DNA from: Prorocentrum cordatum
Lineage: Eukaryota; Sar; Dinophyceae; Prorocentrales; Prorocentraceae
Reading direction: 5' to 3'
NCBI GenBank assembly: GCA_963575745.1
Contig: CAUYUJ010019866.1
Location: 62,501 to 87,500 of the forward strand
DNA length: 25,000 nt
Of the stretch, positions 1-8,360 are shown piece after piece. Below the pieces are notes generated by a model. It was not told the DNA's origin. It made no database searches and saw only the letters and a program-made list of their open reading frames with translations. The translations under genes were made by a program, and so were the position numbers. Every line of letters begins with the position of its first letter. The stretch's first letter is position 1.

Positions 1-136
1 AGGACCCCCTCCCCCTCCAACTGATGGCGGCGGCGGCGGAAAACAGGCCCATCGCACAGAAAACGGCGCCCCGTCCGGGCCTCCTCGGCCCACGGCGCCC
101 GAGAAGAGCCCGGGGAGCTCCTCCTCCCCGTCTTTG
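1..136. other. GC-rich sequence, no gene recognised
   Basis: This edge of the window is GC-rich and leads into a pyrimidine microsatellite. Open frames run across it in several phases but give only Pro/Ser/Leu/Arg low-complexity protein, so I see no supportable gene. Confidence 0.4.
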
Positions 137-272
137 CTTCCTTCTCCTCCTCCCCCTCCTCCTCCCCTCCTCCTCCTCCTCTCCTCCTCCTCTCCTCCCT
201 CCCTCCTCCCCTCCTCCCCCTCCTCCTCCTCCTCTCCTCCTCCTCCTCCTCCTCCTCCTCCTCCTCCTCCTT
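137..272. repeat. (CTC)n polypyrimidine microsatellite
   Basis: The + strand is almost pure C/T, dominated by CTC/TCC triplets with C-run interruptions. The imperfect 5' half and perfect 3' half suggest growth from one end. Such tracts can form triplex DNA; that is a general property, not something shown here. Confidence 0.9.
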
Positions 273-710
273 GGCAGCGGGGGAGCGGGTCGCCAGGCGA
301 TGGTCCCGCGGGGGGGGGGGGGCGGGGGGCCGAGCCCGGCGACCGAGGGGCGCGAGAGGCTGCCAAGGCCGTTGCGGTCTGCTCCGCCCGTCGAGCGCGA
401 AGGCTCTCGACACAGACATTGGCTGCGTGCGGCTTGCATGTTCAACGCAGTTATGTTCCAGTTTGATTGAGTTCTTGCAGTTCTACGCAGTTTAACAGTC
501 ATTGATTCAAAGTACTGAAGTTGGTCCACGTCGTGGATATATTTGATTCAGCGTATTCTGCGGTGTGGGTGCAACGGGTGTCGTAATTTCCCGCTGCGCC
601 GCGAGCGCCGCCTGCGCCGCCTGCTCCACGCCCGCCGGGCCAGAGCTGGAGCAAGAGCCGGGGCCTGCTGGACCGGGGCCCGAACTCCGATGATTAACCG
701 AAAAAGGACC
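273..710. other. No recognisable gene
   Basis: The first part is G-rich, with a 12-base G run near 310. It is followed by a patch of ordinary base composition (about 405-560) with scattered stops. No coding or RNA feature could be supported. Confidence 0.4.
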
Positions 711-764
711 CCTAACCCTTTAGGAGGGGACCTAAGTTAGGAGGGCCAAAAATTTAGGGTTAGG
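711..764. repeat. Telomere-like inverted motif (CCTAACCCT ... AGGGTTAGG)
   Basis: CCTAACCCT at 711-719 is the exact reverse complement of AGGGTTAGG at 756-764. Between them TTAGGAGGG occurs twice as a direct repeat. The right side reads TTTAGGGTTAGGG, mixing plant/dinoflagellate-type TTTAGGG with TTAGGG. It could be an interstitial telomere-like scar or an unrelated foldback end. Confidence 0.5.
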
Positions 765-1397
765 GAGTCTTTGCTGCAGATGTACCGAACCAAACCGCCC
801 GGGATTAGTATCCCGCATGCGAAGACGGGGACCTCCGTGAGGCCACGTCTTCATCGTGTTATGAGGGTCAGGGGCTCTTCTGCTCTCGATGGTCCTAAGC
901 CCGAGCGCCCCCCATTGTGCGAATCCCACGCCCGCCGAGCCAGCCAGGAGCAAGAAGCGCCCAGCCAGGAGTCGCCAAAGTCCCCTTGCCTCCTCCCGCC
1001 CACAAGCGCCCGGCCTCGGGCACCTCCACGACACTCTCCTCGAGCAGCTCGCACTCCACCTCGACGATCCTGCGGGCCCCACCGGGGGGGGGGGGGGGGG
1101 CGCCGGCACAGCAGGGGGCCGACAGGGCGGCGCGAGGAAGCGGGGGAGGAGGAGGCGGAGGAGGAGGGGGAAGTAGGCGGCTCCTGCGCCCAGGGCCGCC
1201 TCCTCGTCTCATCGCCCCTCCTCCCCCCCGCGTCCGACGTCGTGCCCTGGTCACAGCGTGCCCCCCCCCCCCGCGGTCTGGGCCCCCTTCCCGTGGGAGC
1301 TGCTGCGCAGCCCCCCAAAAAACGAAAGCATTGAATCATGCTTTGTCCGCAGCGCGAAAGCGACGAGGTATTCCTCAGGCCTCCCCGTCTCCCCATA
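765..1397. other. GC-rich, no complete gene; possible short alveolin-like scrap
   Basis: Several overlapping open frames exist here, as expected at this GC content. A G17 run lies at 1084-1100. On the minus strand around 1012-1075 a short peptide reads IVEV...VVEVPEA with exactly 12 residues between the two VEV cores. This is the spacing of alveolin repeats, but two repeats are too few for a call. A small hairpin (AAAGCAT/ATGCTTT) sits at about 1323-1342. Confidence 0.3.
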
Positions 1398-1529
1398 GAA
1401 ATAAATCCCAGGATCCCGCATTGCTTTCCATGTGTTCTGAGGGTTCGTCTTCCCCTCCACTTCCCGTGTTTCCCCAAGGTTCCTGGGCATCGGCGATAAC
1501 GATTATTTTTGGCTGTGTTTCCCTCCTGC
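1398..1529 (+). repeat. Dispersed repeat, copy 1 of a ~135-bp T/C-rich family
   Basis: This stretch aligns along its length with 10193-10327. Shared blocks in the same order are TTCGTCTTCCCC, CACTTCCC, TTTCCC, TTCCTGGG and CGATTA, then TGTGT and CCCTCCTG. The two copies differ at many positions, so they are old. The family is unknown to me. Copy 2 lies just behind a LINE 3' end, so it may be a transposon-derived 3' sequence or a separate short element. Confidence 0.7.
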
Positions 1530-2847
1530 TTCAAAACTGCTACTTGAATTGCCGCCCCACACCTGCTTCTCGCCAGGTGGGGGCTTTTCGATGGCGCTGG
1601 GCTTGAAGCCGGAACCTGCACAGCGACAGCTGCTCTGAAAAATCACGGCGGGAGCCCTCGACCCCATCTCTGGAGGAGATCTCCCAAGACTACCTGTCAA
1701 GGCCCTGAACAAGCCAGAACTGCGGGTCGTGTTATTTTCCCTCGACGGCCAGTCGGCATTCCAAAAATGGGGCCCTGAGACACTGGGCCTCAGGGCGAGG
1801 AGGTCTTGAACAATGCAACTTCCACATGGAAGCCCTTTCAAATCCTCAGGGCCCCATCCCTTAGGGTCCCACCGTCGATCCCCCAACAGGGCTACGTCCA
1901 TTTTACAGCGTTGCCAGCTTGTGGCGGTCACACACCCGTGTTGGCGGGCACGCTATGTGACCTCTCGGGAGCCCTCGGGGGAGCCCTCGGGAGCCCAACG
2001 GGCTGGTGCGACCCCGATTTGGCCCCGTGACCCCAACGGAACTACAGTGCGGGCGCGGCCGCAAGAAACCCCCGCAAGAAACCCAACCCTGAGAACCCGC
2101 GCGCGAGGTACATCTGAGGGGAAACCCGGAGCACCCTGAACGCAGCAGCTCCTTCGACGGCTGCGGGAAGCCACCGCGCAGCGCGAGGAGCGAAGAAACC
2201 CAGGATACCCCTGGCGAAAAACACCCGGTTTCTCGATGCGCGCCCCCATTGCATGCGACCGCGTCTTGGCCATGACCGGCGCTCCAACAGAAAGCCCTCG
2301 CGACGCAGGCCAAGGGTCGGGCCGATGGGCAGGGCGTGCCCCCCGGACGCCGGCTCTGGCGCCGCGCAGCGACCGAGCTCGGCCGGCGTGGCCCTGCAGC
2401 GCCCGCCCGGTCGCGGCCCTCTTCGAGCTGCGAGCTGCGGGCCTGCAGCGCCGCAGCGTCAGCAGGCCCTCGAGCCCTTCCCACTGGAGCGTCCGCAGGA
2501 GGGGCAAGAAAGACCACGGGGCGAAGAGAGAGAAGGAGGGAGCATCCGAGCGGCGAGTCGCGGTCCTCTGGTTCTCCTCCGGCACGAGCCGCTCCACCAT
2601 CACCTCTCGGAGGCTGGGCCGGCCCGCAGTCGAGGAGCGGGGTCGGGCCAACGGCGGGAGGAGGTGGGCATCTGGACGTGGCTTGCCTTCGGGGGGCATC
2701 CCCGTGGCGACCCCCGTCGCCACGGCTGGGCTCGCCTCGCAGTCCTGGACAGAACGTGCTCCAGACGGGGGCCGGCGGGCCGACATTGAGCTCTCCTAGG
2801 GGGGCAACGTCCCTCGCCGGGGCCGTGCGCCATGATCGCGCACACCG

Positions 2848-2849
<2 letters not shown>
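1530..2849. other. GC-rich, no recognised gene
   Basis: Minus-strand frames run long here (for example 1953-2786, 277 codons), but overlapping frames on both strands are open too. The translation is Arg/Ala/Pro/Gly-rich without a motif I know. One stretch on the minus strand near 2595 (VMVERLVPEEN) looks somewhat protein-like. I do not call a gene. Confidence 0.35.

Positions 2850-2888
<39 letters not shown>
2850..2888 (+). repeat. (CTG)13 microsatellite
   Basis: Thirteen uninterrupted CTG triplets lie on the + strand. The flanks are unique, so this is a clean single-locus microsatellite, probably length-polymorphic. Confidence 0.95.
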
Positions 2889-2889
<1 letters not shown>

Positions 2890-2965
2890 ACTCCGAGGTC
2901 TGCCGTCAAGGGGGTATGGTCAGGGGGGTGGAGAGAGAAACAACGAACGGCATACACATAGTACG

Positions 2966-3105
2966 TTTCGAAGGTCCGCGCAGGTTCCTTGGATCGGTAC
3001 TGAACCCCCCCTGGCGAGGCCTCCGGCGCCGCCCGCGGCGCGCGTCGCGCGCCCAGGGAGTGGAGACCAGCGCTGGTCCGAGAAATTCGCGCGGACCTCC
3101 GAAAG
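2966..3105. mobile_element. MITE-like foldback element, family 1, copy 1
   Basis: The left end reads TTTCGAAGGTCCGCGC. The reverse complement of the right end reads TTTCGGAGGTCCGCGC, and similarity continues about 14 bp further inward (GGTTCCTTGGATC against AATTTCTCGGACC). The interior is GC-rich and non-coding. A second copy with the same terminal inverted repeat lies at 4368-4502. Short length, TIRs and multiple copies fit a non-autonomous DNA transposon or foldback element. No target-site duplication is clear. Confidence 0.65.
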
Positions 3106-3130
3106 ATTTTGTTTGTGCCGCTCCTGCTTT

Positions 3131-3315
3131 TCTAGAGGTCGCCAAGATGGGGCCGGAATAGGTGAGGTCGGAGGGTCGCGCCGCATCGCCGATGCATCGG
3201 CGATGCGTCGGGCATGCATTGGCGATGCATCGGCGAAGTCGGCAATGCATCGGCGACGGCGGGATCGAGAAAATCGGACTCCGCATCTACTCCGACCCCA
3301 TCGAGAAGTTCTAGA
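3131..3315. mobile_element. MITE-like foldback element, family 2 (GATGCATCGGCG), full copy
   Basis: The element is bounded by TCTAGA at both ends. Its long imperfect terminal inverted repeats read GATGGGGCCGGAATAGGTG on the left and GATGGGGTCGGAGTAGATG on the right (reverse-complemented). The core repeats the palindromic word CCGATGCATCGG and variants in several near-tandem copies. Related partial copies are at 6290-6446 and 13182-13290. It sits only 25 bp from the family 1 element at 2966-3105. It encodes nothing. Confidence 0.7.
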
Positions 3316-3648
3316 TTCTCTTTTCCGGCTCTGAGGAGGCAGCGGGCTGATTGAAGGGCCTGGCCGGTTCCGAGAAAGGCCACTCGGAAGGCCGGAGGGC
3401 TCCCGAGAGGCCCCACACTTCCACGAGAGGCCACCCACCTTGCGCCGCCCCCTCGGCGCGCCGAGGGGGAGGACGAGGAGAAAGAAGAGCAACCAAAGGC
3501 AGCGTCAGCATGACAGGTCGCGGCCTCGCGCGCAGCGACGAGGCGGAGAGCGTCCCCACGCGAGAAGAGCGCGCGCGCGGCCCGTCCATCAGAAGAAGAG
3601 CGCGAACCCCATTGGACCGACCATGCCATGCACATGCCCCTGGCCTGG
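3316..3648. other. No recognised gene
   Basis: GC-rich sequence with overlapping open frames on both strands giving Arg/Ala/Ser-rich translations. No motif, RNA structure or repeat family could be assigned. Confidence 0.35.
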
Positions 3649-3758
3649 GCCGCCTCCTCCTCCTTCTCCTCCTCCTCCTGCTGCTGCTCCTCGTCCTCCT
3701 CCTCCTGCTCCTCCTCCGCCTCCTCCTCCGCCTCCTCCTCCTCCGCCTCCTCCGCGGG
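3649..3758. repeat. CTC/CCG/CTG mixed triplet microsatellite
   Basis: About 110 bp of interrupted CTC, CCT, CTG and CCG triplets. Long poly-Leu, poly-Ser and poly-Pro frames, and Glu/Gly/Arg frames on the other strand, are products of this repeat. Confidence 0.9.
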
Positions 3759-4367
3759 GGTGCAGTGGGTGCAGGGACAACCCGACGGGCAGGCCACATG
3801 CACACACGTGCGGCTGCTTGCGCGTGCGGGGCATCCGGAGGCCACGCGCTGGACACACGCGCGGAAGCTGGGCCTGCAGGGCCACGGGCGGGCCGAGCGC
3901 TGGAAGACAGCCATGTGTGTGCCCAGCCCTCGCCCAGGGCTGGCTGCGCCAGGCCTGTCTCGGCTACACGCAAGAGTTTTTATTTTGTTTTTCCAGCGCG
4001 ACGCAAACCCCGCTCAGATGATGAATCCTCTGGCCAGCCTGCGTCAGATCACAAAGGGCAGTGCTCCCGAACGACGCTGCGCCAGGAAAGCTGGAACGTC
4101 AACTGAAGCGAACCGCAAAACTCAAACTCCGGCACCAAATGCACCGAGGAGGGAGCGGCAGAATTTGACCCTGGTAAGAGTGACCCTGGGTAAGAGTGAC
4201 CTTTGGTGCGCGGCCTCTTGGGACCGCGGGTGGGCCAAAAGCAAGCGCGCAAGCCGCTGCTACCGCGTCTCTTTCAGCCGTCTGGGGGCCCCTCTGTGCC
4301 CGCACCAGAGGTCACTCCGGCGAAAGGTCACTCATACGCCTAGTCGACTGCCCAGCTTCCTGGCAAA
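3759..4367. other. No recognised gene
   Basis: Mixed-composition sequence. A near-perfect short tandem (GTAAGAGTGACCTKGG) occurs around 4172-4202. Open frames on both strands overlap and have no recognisable domain. Confidence 0.35.
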
Positions 4368-4502
4368 CTTGTGGAGGTGCGCGCAGATTCCTTGGGTCGG
4401 CGATGGGCCCCAGGGGCGCGCCAGGGGCGTCGCCAGAGGCGCCGCTAGAGGCGAGGGGGTCCAGCGCAGACCTGGGAGCTCCGCGCGGGCCTCCCACAGT
4501 TG
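4368..4502. mobile_element. MITE-like foldback element, family 1, copy 2
   Basis: The left terminus GGAGGTGCGCGCAGATTCC pairs with the right terminus, whose reverse complement reads GGAGGCCCGCGCGGAGCTCC. The pairing runs for about 30 bp. It shares the GGAGGTCCGCGC-type TIR and the GC-rich core with 2966-3105, at similar length (135 against 140 bp). Divergence between copies suggests old insertions. Confidence 0.65.
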
Positions 4503-4836
4503 TCATGCCTGCTGGTCTGCACAGGGAGGAACAGCAGGGAGGACGCGGGGGCAGCGGCGGGGCGCCTGGCTGGACATTCGGCGATCCGATGCGTTCAGTC
4601 CTCGGCCCCAGAGGTCTCGACCCCTCCCCTGGGGACAGCTTTTCCTCCCTTCCCCCCCGCCCTCTTCGGCACCTCGCGTCCGCCCAAGCGTCCTCCAAGG
4701 GCCGAAGGGGGGAGGGGGCTGGCTCAAGGGGGAAGCAATGACCTGGAATCGCCGATGGACCGGCGACAGGCCCCCGACGGGACAACCCCATCGCTCCTAG
4801 GCTTAAGTCGGGCGTGTCCCTCTACAGGAGGAAGAT
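4503..4836. other. No recognised gene
   Basis: GC-rich, with overlapping open frames only. No domain, RNA gene or repeat family could be seen. Confidence 0.3.
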
Positions 4837-4898
4837 CTATATATATATATATATATGCACATACATACATATATATATATATATACATATATATATAT
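4837..4898. repeat. (TA)n microsatellite with CATA interruptions
   Basis: Alternating T/A in three blocks, separated by GCACATACATACA and ACA. A second TA block of the same sort lies at the far end of the window (about 24826-24848). Confidence 0.95.
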
Positions 4899-4955
4899 TC
4901 TGGGGACATGTTTTCATTATTTGTTGATCATGTCTGAACTTGTTTTGACTATGTG

Positions 4956-6080
4956 TTATTCCCAACCATCCTGTGGTGTTGGGTCCTCGTTTTGAAGAGA
5001 TAGCGCCCGCTCCCGCTCCCGCTCCCGCTCCTCCCCCCCCTCCTCCCTCCTCCTTCTCATCATCATCATCATCATCGTCATCATCCTCCATTTCGGCACA
5101 GCCCTCACACGCTTCGTGGCCCCATAGGGAGCCCCACCGAAGGCCCCAGTGATGCCGCCCGCATGCGTCCCGCACACCCAATTCGGCACACCCCTCACAC
5201 GTTTCGTGGCCCCATAGGGAGCCCCACCGAAGGCCCCAGTGCTGCCGCCCGCATGCGTCCCGCACACCCAATTCGGCACACCCCTCACACGTTTCGTGGC
5301 CCCATAGGGAGCCCCACCGAAGGCCCCAGTGCTGCCGCCCGCATGCGTCCCGCACACCCAATTCGGCACACCCCTCACACGCTTCGTGGCCCCATAGGGA
5401 GCTCCACCGAAGGCCCCAGTGGCGGCGCTCACATGCGCATGCGTCCCGCACACAAATTTCGGCACATCCCTCACGGTTTCGTGGCCCATCATCCACCGGA
5501 GGCCCCAGTGGCGGCGCTCGCATGCGTCACCCACACCCACCCAATTCGGCACACCCCTCACACGCTTCGTGGCCCCATAGGGAGCTCCACCGAAGGCCCC
5601 AGCGGCCGCGCTCACATGCGTCCCCGTCACCCATCCCGGCACGCCCCTCACAACAACAGGTTTCGTGGCCCCATAGGGAGCTCCACCGAAGGCCCCAGTG
5701 GCACCGCCCGCATGCGTCACCATTCGCACCCAATTCGGCACACCCCTCACACGTCTCGTGGCCCCATAGGGAGCTGCACCGAAGGCCCCAGTGGCGGCGC
5801 TCACATGCGTCCCCGCCACACATCCCAGTACACCCCTCACGCGCTTCGTGGCCCCATAGGGAGCTCCACCGAAGGCCCCAGTAGCGGCGCTTACATGCGT
5901 CTCCGCCACCCATCCCGGCACCCCCCCCGCAGCAGCATCATGTTTCGGGGACCCATAGGGAGCTCCACTGGAGGCCCCAGTGGCGGCCCTCACATGCGTT
6001 TCCGCCACCCATGTCGGCACGCCCCGCGCGTGTTTCATGTCCCCATAGGGAGCTTCGCCGAACGCCCCAGTGGCACCCAT
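4956..6080 (-). CDS. Possible repeat protein read through the 90-bp array (hypothetical)
   Basis: A 374-codon open frame on the minus strand covers nearly the whole array. It reads as 30-33-residue repeats with the pattern GAFGGAPYGATKRVRGVP-W. Several differences between units are silent in this frame (AAA/AAG for Lys, GGG/GGA for Gly) but change residues in the competing + frame (Phe/Leu, Pro/Ser at 5163-6215). One decayed unit (about 5440-5570) is read out of phase and the frame then recovers. The carboxy end is low complexity from the CCGCTC/CAT repeats (Met, Arg and Glu runs). No known family is recognised. The array may simply be a minisatellite whose unit happens to lack stops. Confidence 0.25.
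   Translation of the reverse strand: MGATGAFGEAPYGDMKHARGVPTWVAETHVRAATGASSGAPYGSPKHDAAAGGVPGWVAETHVSAATGAFGGAPYGATKRVRGVLGCVAGTHVSAATGAFGAAPYGATRRVRGVPNWVRMVTHAGGATGAFGGAPYGATKPVVVRGVPGWVTGTHVSAAAGAFGGAPYGATKRVRGVPNWVGVGDACERRHWGLRWMMGHETVRDVPKFVCGTHAHVSAATGAFGGAPYGATKRVRGVPNWVCGTHAGGSTGAFGGAPYGATKRVRGVPNWVCGTHAGGSTGAFGGAPYGATKRVRGVPNWVCGTHAGGITGAFGGAPYGATKRVRAVPKWRMMTMMMMMMRRRREEGGEERERERERALSLQNEDPTPQDGWE
5005..5092. repeat. Compound microsatellite (CCGCTC)n-(CTC)n-(CAT)n
   Basis: Four CCGCTC hexamers are followed by CTC triplets and then CAT triplets. The tract directly abuts the 90-bp tandem array. Confidence 0.9.
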
Positions 6081-6120
6081 CTCGACACACCCCTCACACG
6101 TTCCGTAGTCCTATGGGGAG
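5093..6120. repeat. ~90-bp tandem array, about 12 units
   Basis: The core GTGGCCCCATAGGGAGC recurs at about 5116, 5206, 5296, 5386, 5481 (decayed), 5569, 5665, 5758, 5848, 5946, 6036 and 6105. Each is followed by CCGAAGGCCCCAGTG and a more variable TGCGTC...CCCAATTCGGCAC part. The first units are almost identical at exactly 90 bp, indicating recent unequal exchange at the left edge. Units to the right are more diverged. Most spacings (90, 90, 90, 96, 93, 90, 99, 90) are multiples of three, and the odd pair (95 and 88) sums to 183. As a result an open frame survives on both strands. Confidence 0.95.
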
Positions 6121-6289
6121 TTCCACTGAAGATGAAACCCGCAGCTGCGGTACTGACAACTGCATATGGTTGGGTTCTTCGCCAGGCTAATTTGTCGTCC
6201 AAAATCCGCCTGTAGGCTAGTAGGGGGACATGCCCGACCCAATCCTAGGCAGGGTGGAGGCCGTCGCAAGGGGGCCCCGAGCAACCAGA
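6121..6289. other. Spacer between tandem array and foldback element
   Basis: Unique sequence without a recognisable feature. The longest frame enters from the array on the left and stops at 6215. Confidence 0.3.
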
Positions 6290-6446
6290 CGGGGTCCGAG
6301 GATCGCGCCGCACCGCCGATGCGTCGGCCACGCGGCCGCGGTGCACCGGCGGCGTCGGCGATGCCTCGGCGCCATCGGCGTGGAGCAACCTCCGATGCAT
6401 CGGTGCTGCTGTTTGGTCCTCTGGCCCCACCTGCTCCAGCCCCACC
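6290..6446. mobile_element. Foldback element family 2, diverged copy
   Basis: GGGTCCGAGGATCGCGCCGC followed by CCGATGCGTCGG matches the left arm of 3131-3315 (GGTCGGAGGGTCGCGCCGC, CCGATGCATCGG). The right end, GGCCCCACCTGCTCCAGCCCC, is the inverted terminal repeat. The core again carries repeated CGATGCMTCGGC words. The leftmost terminal part is missing or diverged. It lies at the 5' edge of the LINE-like region. Confidence 0.6.
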
Positions 6447-7157
6447 GCAGCGGACTCCGGGGCGGCGGCGAATCAGCGGCCCACGCAGGCGGAGGACACG
6501 CTCATCGCACTCAAGGGTCTGCCCAGCGAGGAGGCCCACGTTCCGCAAACAGCGAGCAGAGGAAGCCAGGACCACGCAGATCCCGCCAGAGGCCAAGGAC
6601 CGCGCCAGCCGCAAGGACCAAGCGTCGGCCATTACCCAGTGGTGGCTGCCACTATGCCACCTGGCCATGAGACGATGGGAGCTGGCCTTCAGCACCAGCC
6701 CGAGGTGGTTTCAGGAGCGCAGAAACCTACAGCTATGGGAAGCGACCCAGCGCCTCCTTCCCAAGTTCACAGCGGAAGGGGTCACCATGTTCGAGGCCGG
6801 CCAGATAAAAGCGCTGCGGGATGAACTTACAAATCAGACAGCCACTGGGCCTACAGTACACTTTGGGCGAGATGCAGGTCATCATCGATCCGCAAACCAA
6901 AGCGGACATCCAGAGAGCAAGAGGAGGCGTCAGCAGCTCACCGAGGAGGCCTTCAAAAGGTCGAGCTCGGCGACACATAAGGTTATTGAAAAGGTCCAGG
7001 CGGAGCCCGCAGGCGTTCTCGGGCCCACATCGGGCAGTCCACGGCGTTGGCGGGCCAAGCAGCGCTCAGCCGAGTCCCAGAGGACTGGCTCCCGCCCTGG
7101 TGCCATCCAAGCCGAGAGGTCCGCCACTGTCCGCCGAGTTGGCAGGCCACATGCGAG

Positions 7158-7440
7158 CCCCCGCCAACTACCATCGGACAGGTCAAGGCGGTGGCCAGGC
7201 TCCTCGGCCAGAGCGCGGGGCTCAGCTGGGACAACTTTCACCCCGGGCTCCCGCTGGAAGCAGGCGACGAGGTGTCGCAGAGGGCTGGCGGACGCGCTCA
7301 ACGCGCGGGAGAGGGCCCCAGCCTGCGGCGAGCCCTGGACCATCACCATCGCGCTCCCCCCGAAGCCCGATGGGAGGCAGAGGCCCAGTGGACCTGTGCC
7401 GCTGCTGGCGAGAGCGTGGTCTCGAATGCGCCAGAAGCAG
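7158..7440 (+). pseudogene. RT N-terminal (fingers) remnants, frame-shifted
   Basis: At 7158-7247 one frame reads TTIGQVKAVARLLGQSAG then LSWDNFHPG, typical of the helix and 'G-D-x-hP' entry to non-LTR RTs. At 7339-7440 a different frame reads TITIALPPKPDGRQRPSGPV then PLLARAW, matching the family pattern 'h-hPKPxGxxRPIGL'. At least one frameshift lies between (about 7250-7335). The Ile-Gly of the usual RPIGL is Ser-Gly here. The fragment was assigned by motif recognition only. Confidence 0.65.
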
Positions 7441-7564
7441 CGCGCGCGTGGGGGGCGCTCGATTGGCCAAAAGCCGCGGGCTGGGGCATCTCTTCGCCCA
7501 GGGGCCACGTCAAGACAGCCTGGCCGCACGGCGCGTTCGCGGCCAGCGCCAAGAGGACGTCAGA

Positions 7565-7616
7565 ATGGAGGCGGCCTCGTTCCACGAGGACTTGGCCAAG
7601 TGCTACGATCGGCGAC
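7565..7616 (+). pseudogene. RT motif A fragment (DLAKCYDR)
   Basis: This frame reads FHEDLAKCYDR. Asp followed by KCYDR is the RT motif A region, where the first catalytic Asp resides. The frame differs from that of the previous RT piece, so another shift lies at about 7440-7565. The coding sequence is interrupted immediately after this motif by the insertion at 7617-7807. Confidence 0.65.
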
Positions 7617-7807
7617 GAGTGAGGGGGGGAAATGACAAGGAGAAGGCATTATCAGAAGACGACGGGACGTCTCAGAAGCCCTCGCGCCTTATGAGAAGTT
7701 TTTGTTCTGCTTTCGGGGAAGGCTAGGAAACTTCTCAGAAGGCCGGGGGACTTCCGAGCCTTCTGAGAAGGCCCGCCCCGTCTCACTTCACCTTTCTCGC
7801 TCGCCGC
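7617..7807. other. ~190-bp insertion splitting the RT, with internal hairpin
   Basis: Upstream the RT reads ...KCYDR and downstream, from about 7808, the same phase reads YEHSGHEELRIAVDAWGF, a plausible direct continuation. The intervening DNA starts GTGAGG and contains a perfect 13-bp inverted repeat (CTTCTCAGAAGGC at 7731-7743, GCCTTCTGAGAAG at 7758-7770). Similar boundary bases GGCGACGA and GCCGCCGA flank it. It could be a small foldback insertion or an intron-like element. The 3' edge lacks a clear AG. Confidence 0.45.
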
Positions 7808-8250
7808 CGATACGAGCACAGCGGGCACGAGGAGCTGCGCATTGCGGTGGACGCCTGGGGCTTCGGCAAGGCCTTGCTCAAGGCTCTCTGCCCTGCCTAG
7901 CGCCTAGGAGGGCCCGCATCGGCACGACCCTCTGCAGAGCCATCATGGCCAATGGCACCGTGGTTGCCGGCTGCGCCTGCGCCACTGCGCTGACCAAGTT
8001 CCTGCTGCTCTCCGCGTTCAGAGCGGAGGCGCAAGCAGCCCCAGCAGCACGCATCCTGAACGTGGTGGACGACGTGTCAGGCCGTGCGGTCGACTCGCTC
8101 AAGCAGGTGACCCACCAGCTGGGGGGGGCCTACAAGGCGTTCAATGAGAAGGTGGCGGAGGCCAACCTGCTAGTCAGAAAGAGAAAGAGGAAACCAAAAG
8201 CGCTGGCAACCTCCACGAGTCAGAAGATGGAGCTCGTGCACCAGCCAGGG
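7808..8250 (+). pseudogene. RT palm remnants with VVDD catalytic motif
   Basis: 7808-7897 reads YEHSGHEELRIAVDAWGF and onward to a stop at 7898. After a shift, the next frame carries GTVVAGCACATALTKFLLLS (from 7954), then NVVDDVSG (from 8059). VVDD takes the place of the YxDD RT active site, with both Asp residues kept. A helical tail (QLGGAYKAFNEKVAEANLLV) follows. I infer a non-LTR RT palm with one frameshift and one stop relative to a working element. Confidence 0.7.
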
Positions 8251-8360
8251 TTGGACCTCAAGTTCACTGACTTCGTGGACAGCCACACAGAGATCTTGGA
8301 GGCGATATACCACAGCTGGATCGTGCCGGCGGGTGGCAGTCTCCACTGGCAGGGAAAGCC

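Noticed and set aside
1953-2786. 277-codon minus-strand gene
   Set aside because: Overlapping frames are equally open because of GC content; composition is low complexity and no domain is seen.
5093-6120. CRISPR array
   Set aside because: The units are 90-bp diverged tandem copies with no constant short repeat and unique spacers, and the context is eukaryotic.
6166-7635. 489-codon + frame as a complete gene
   Set aside because: It only overlaps pieces of the LINE in one of three frames (for example PKPDGRQRP). Its first part runs through a foldback element, so it is not an intact gene.
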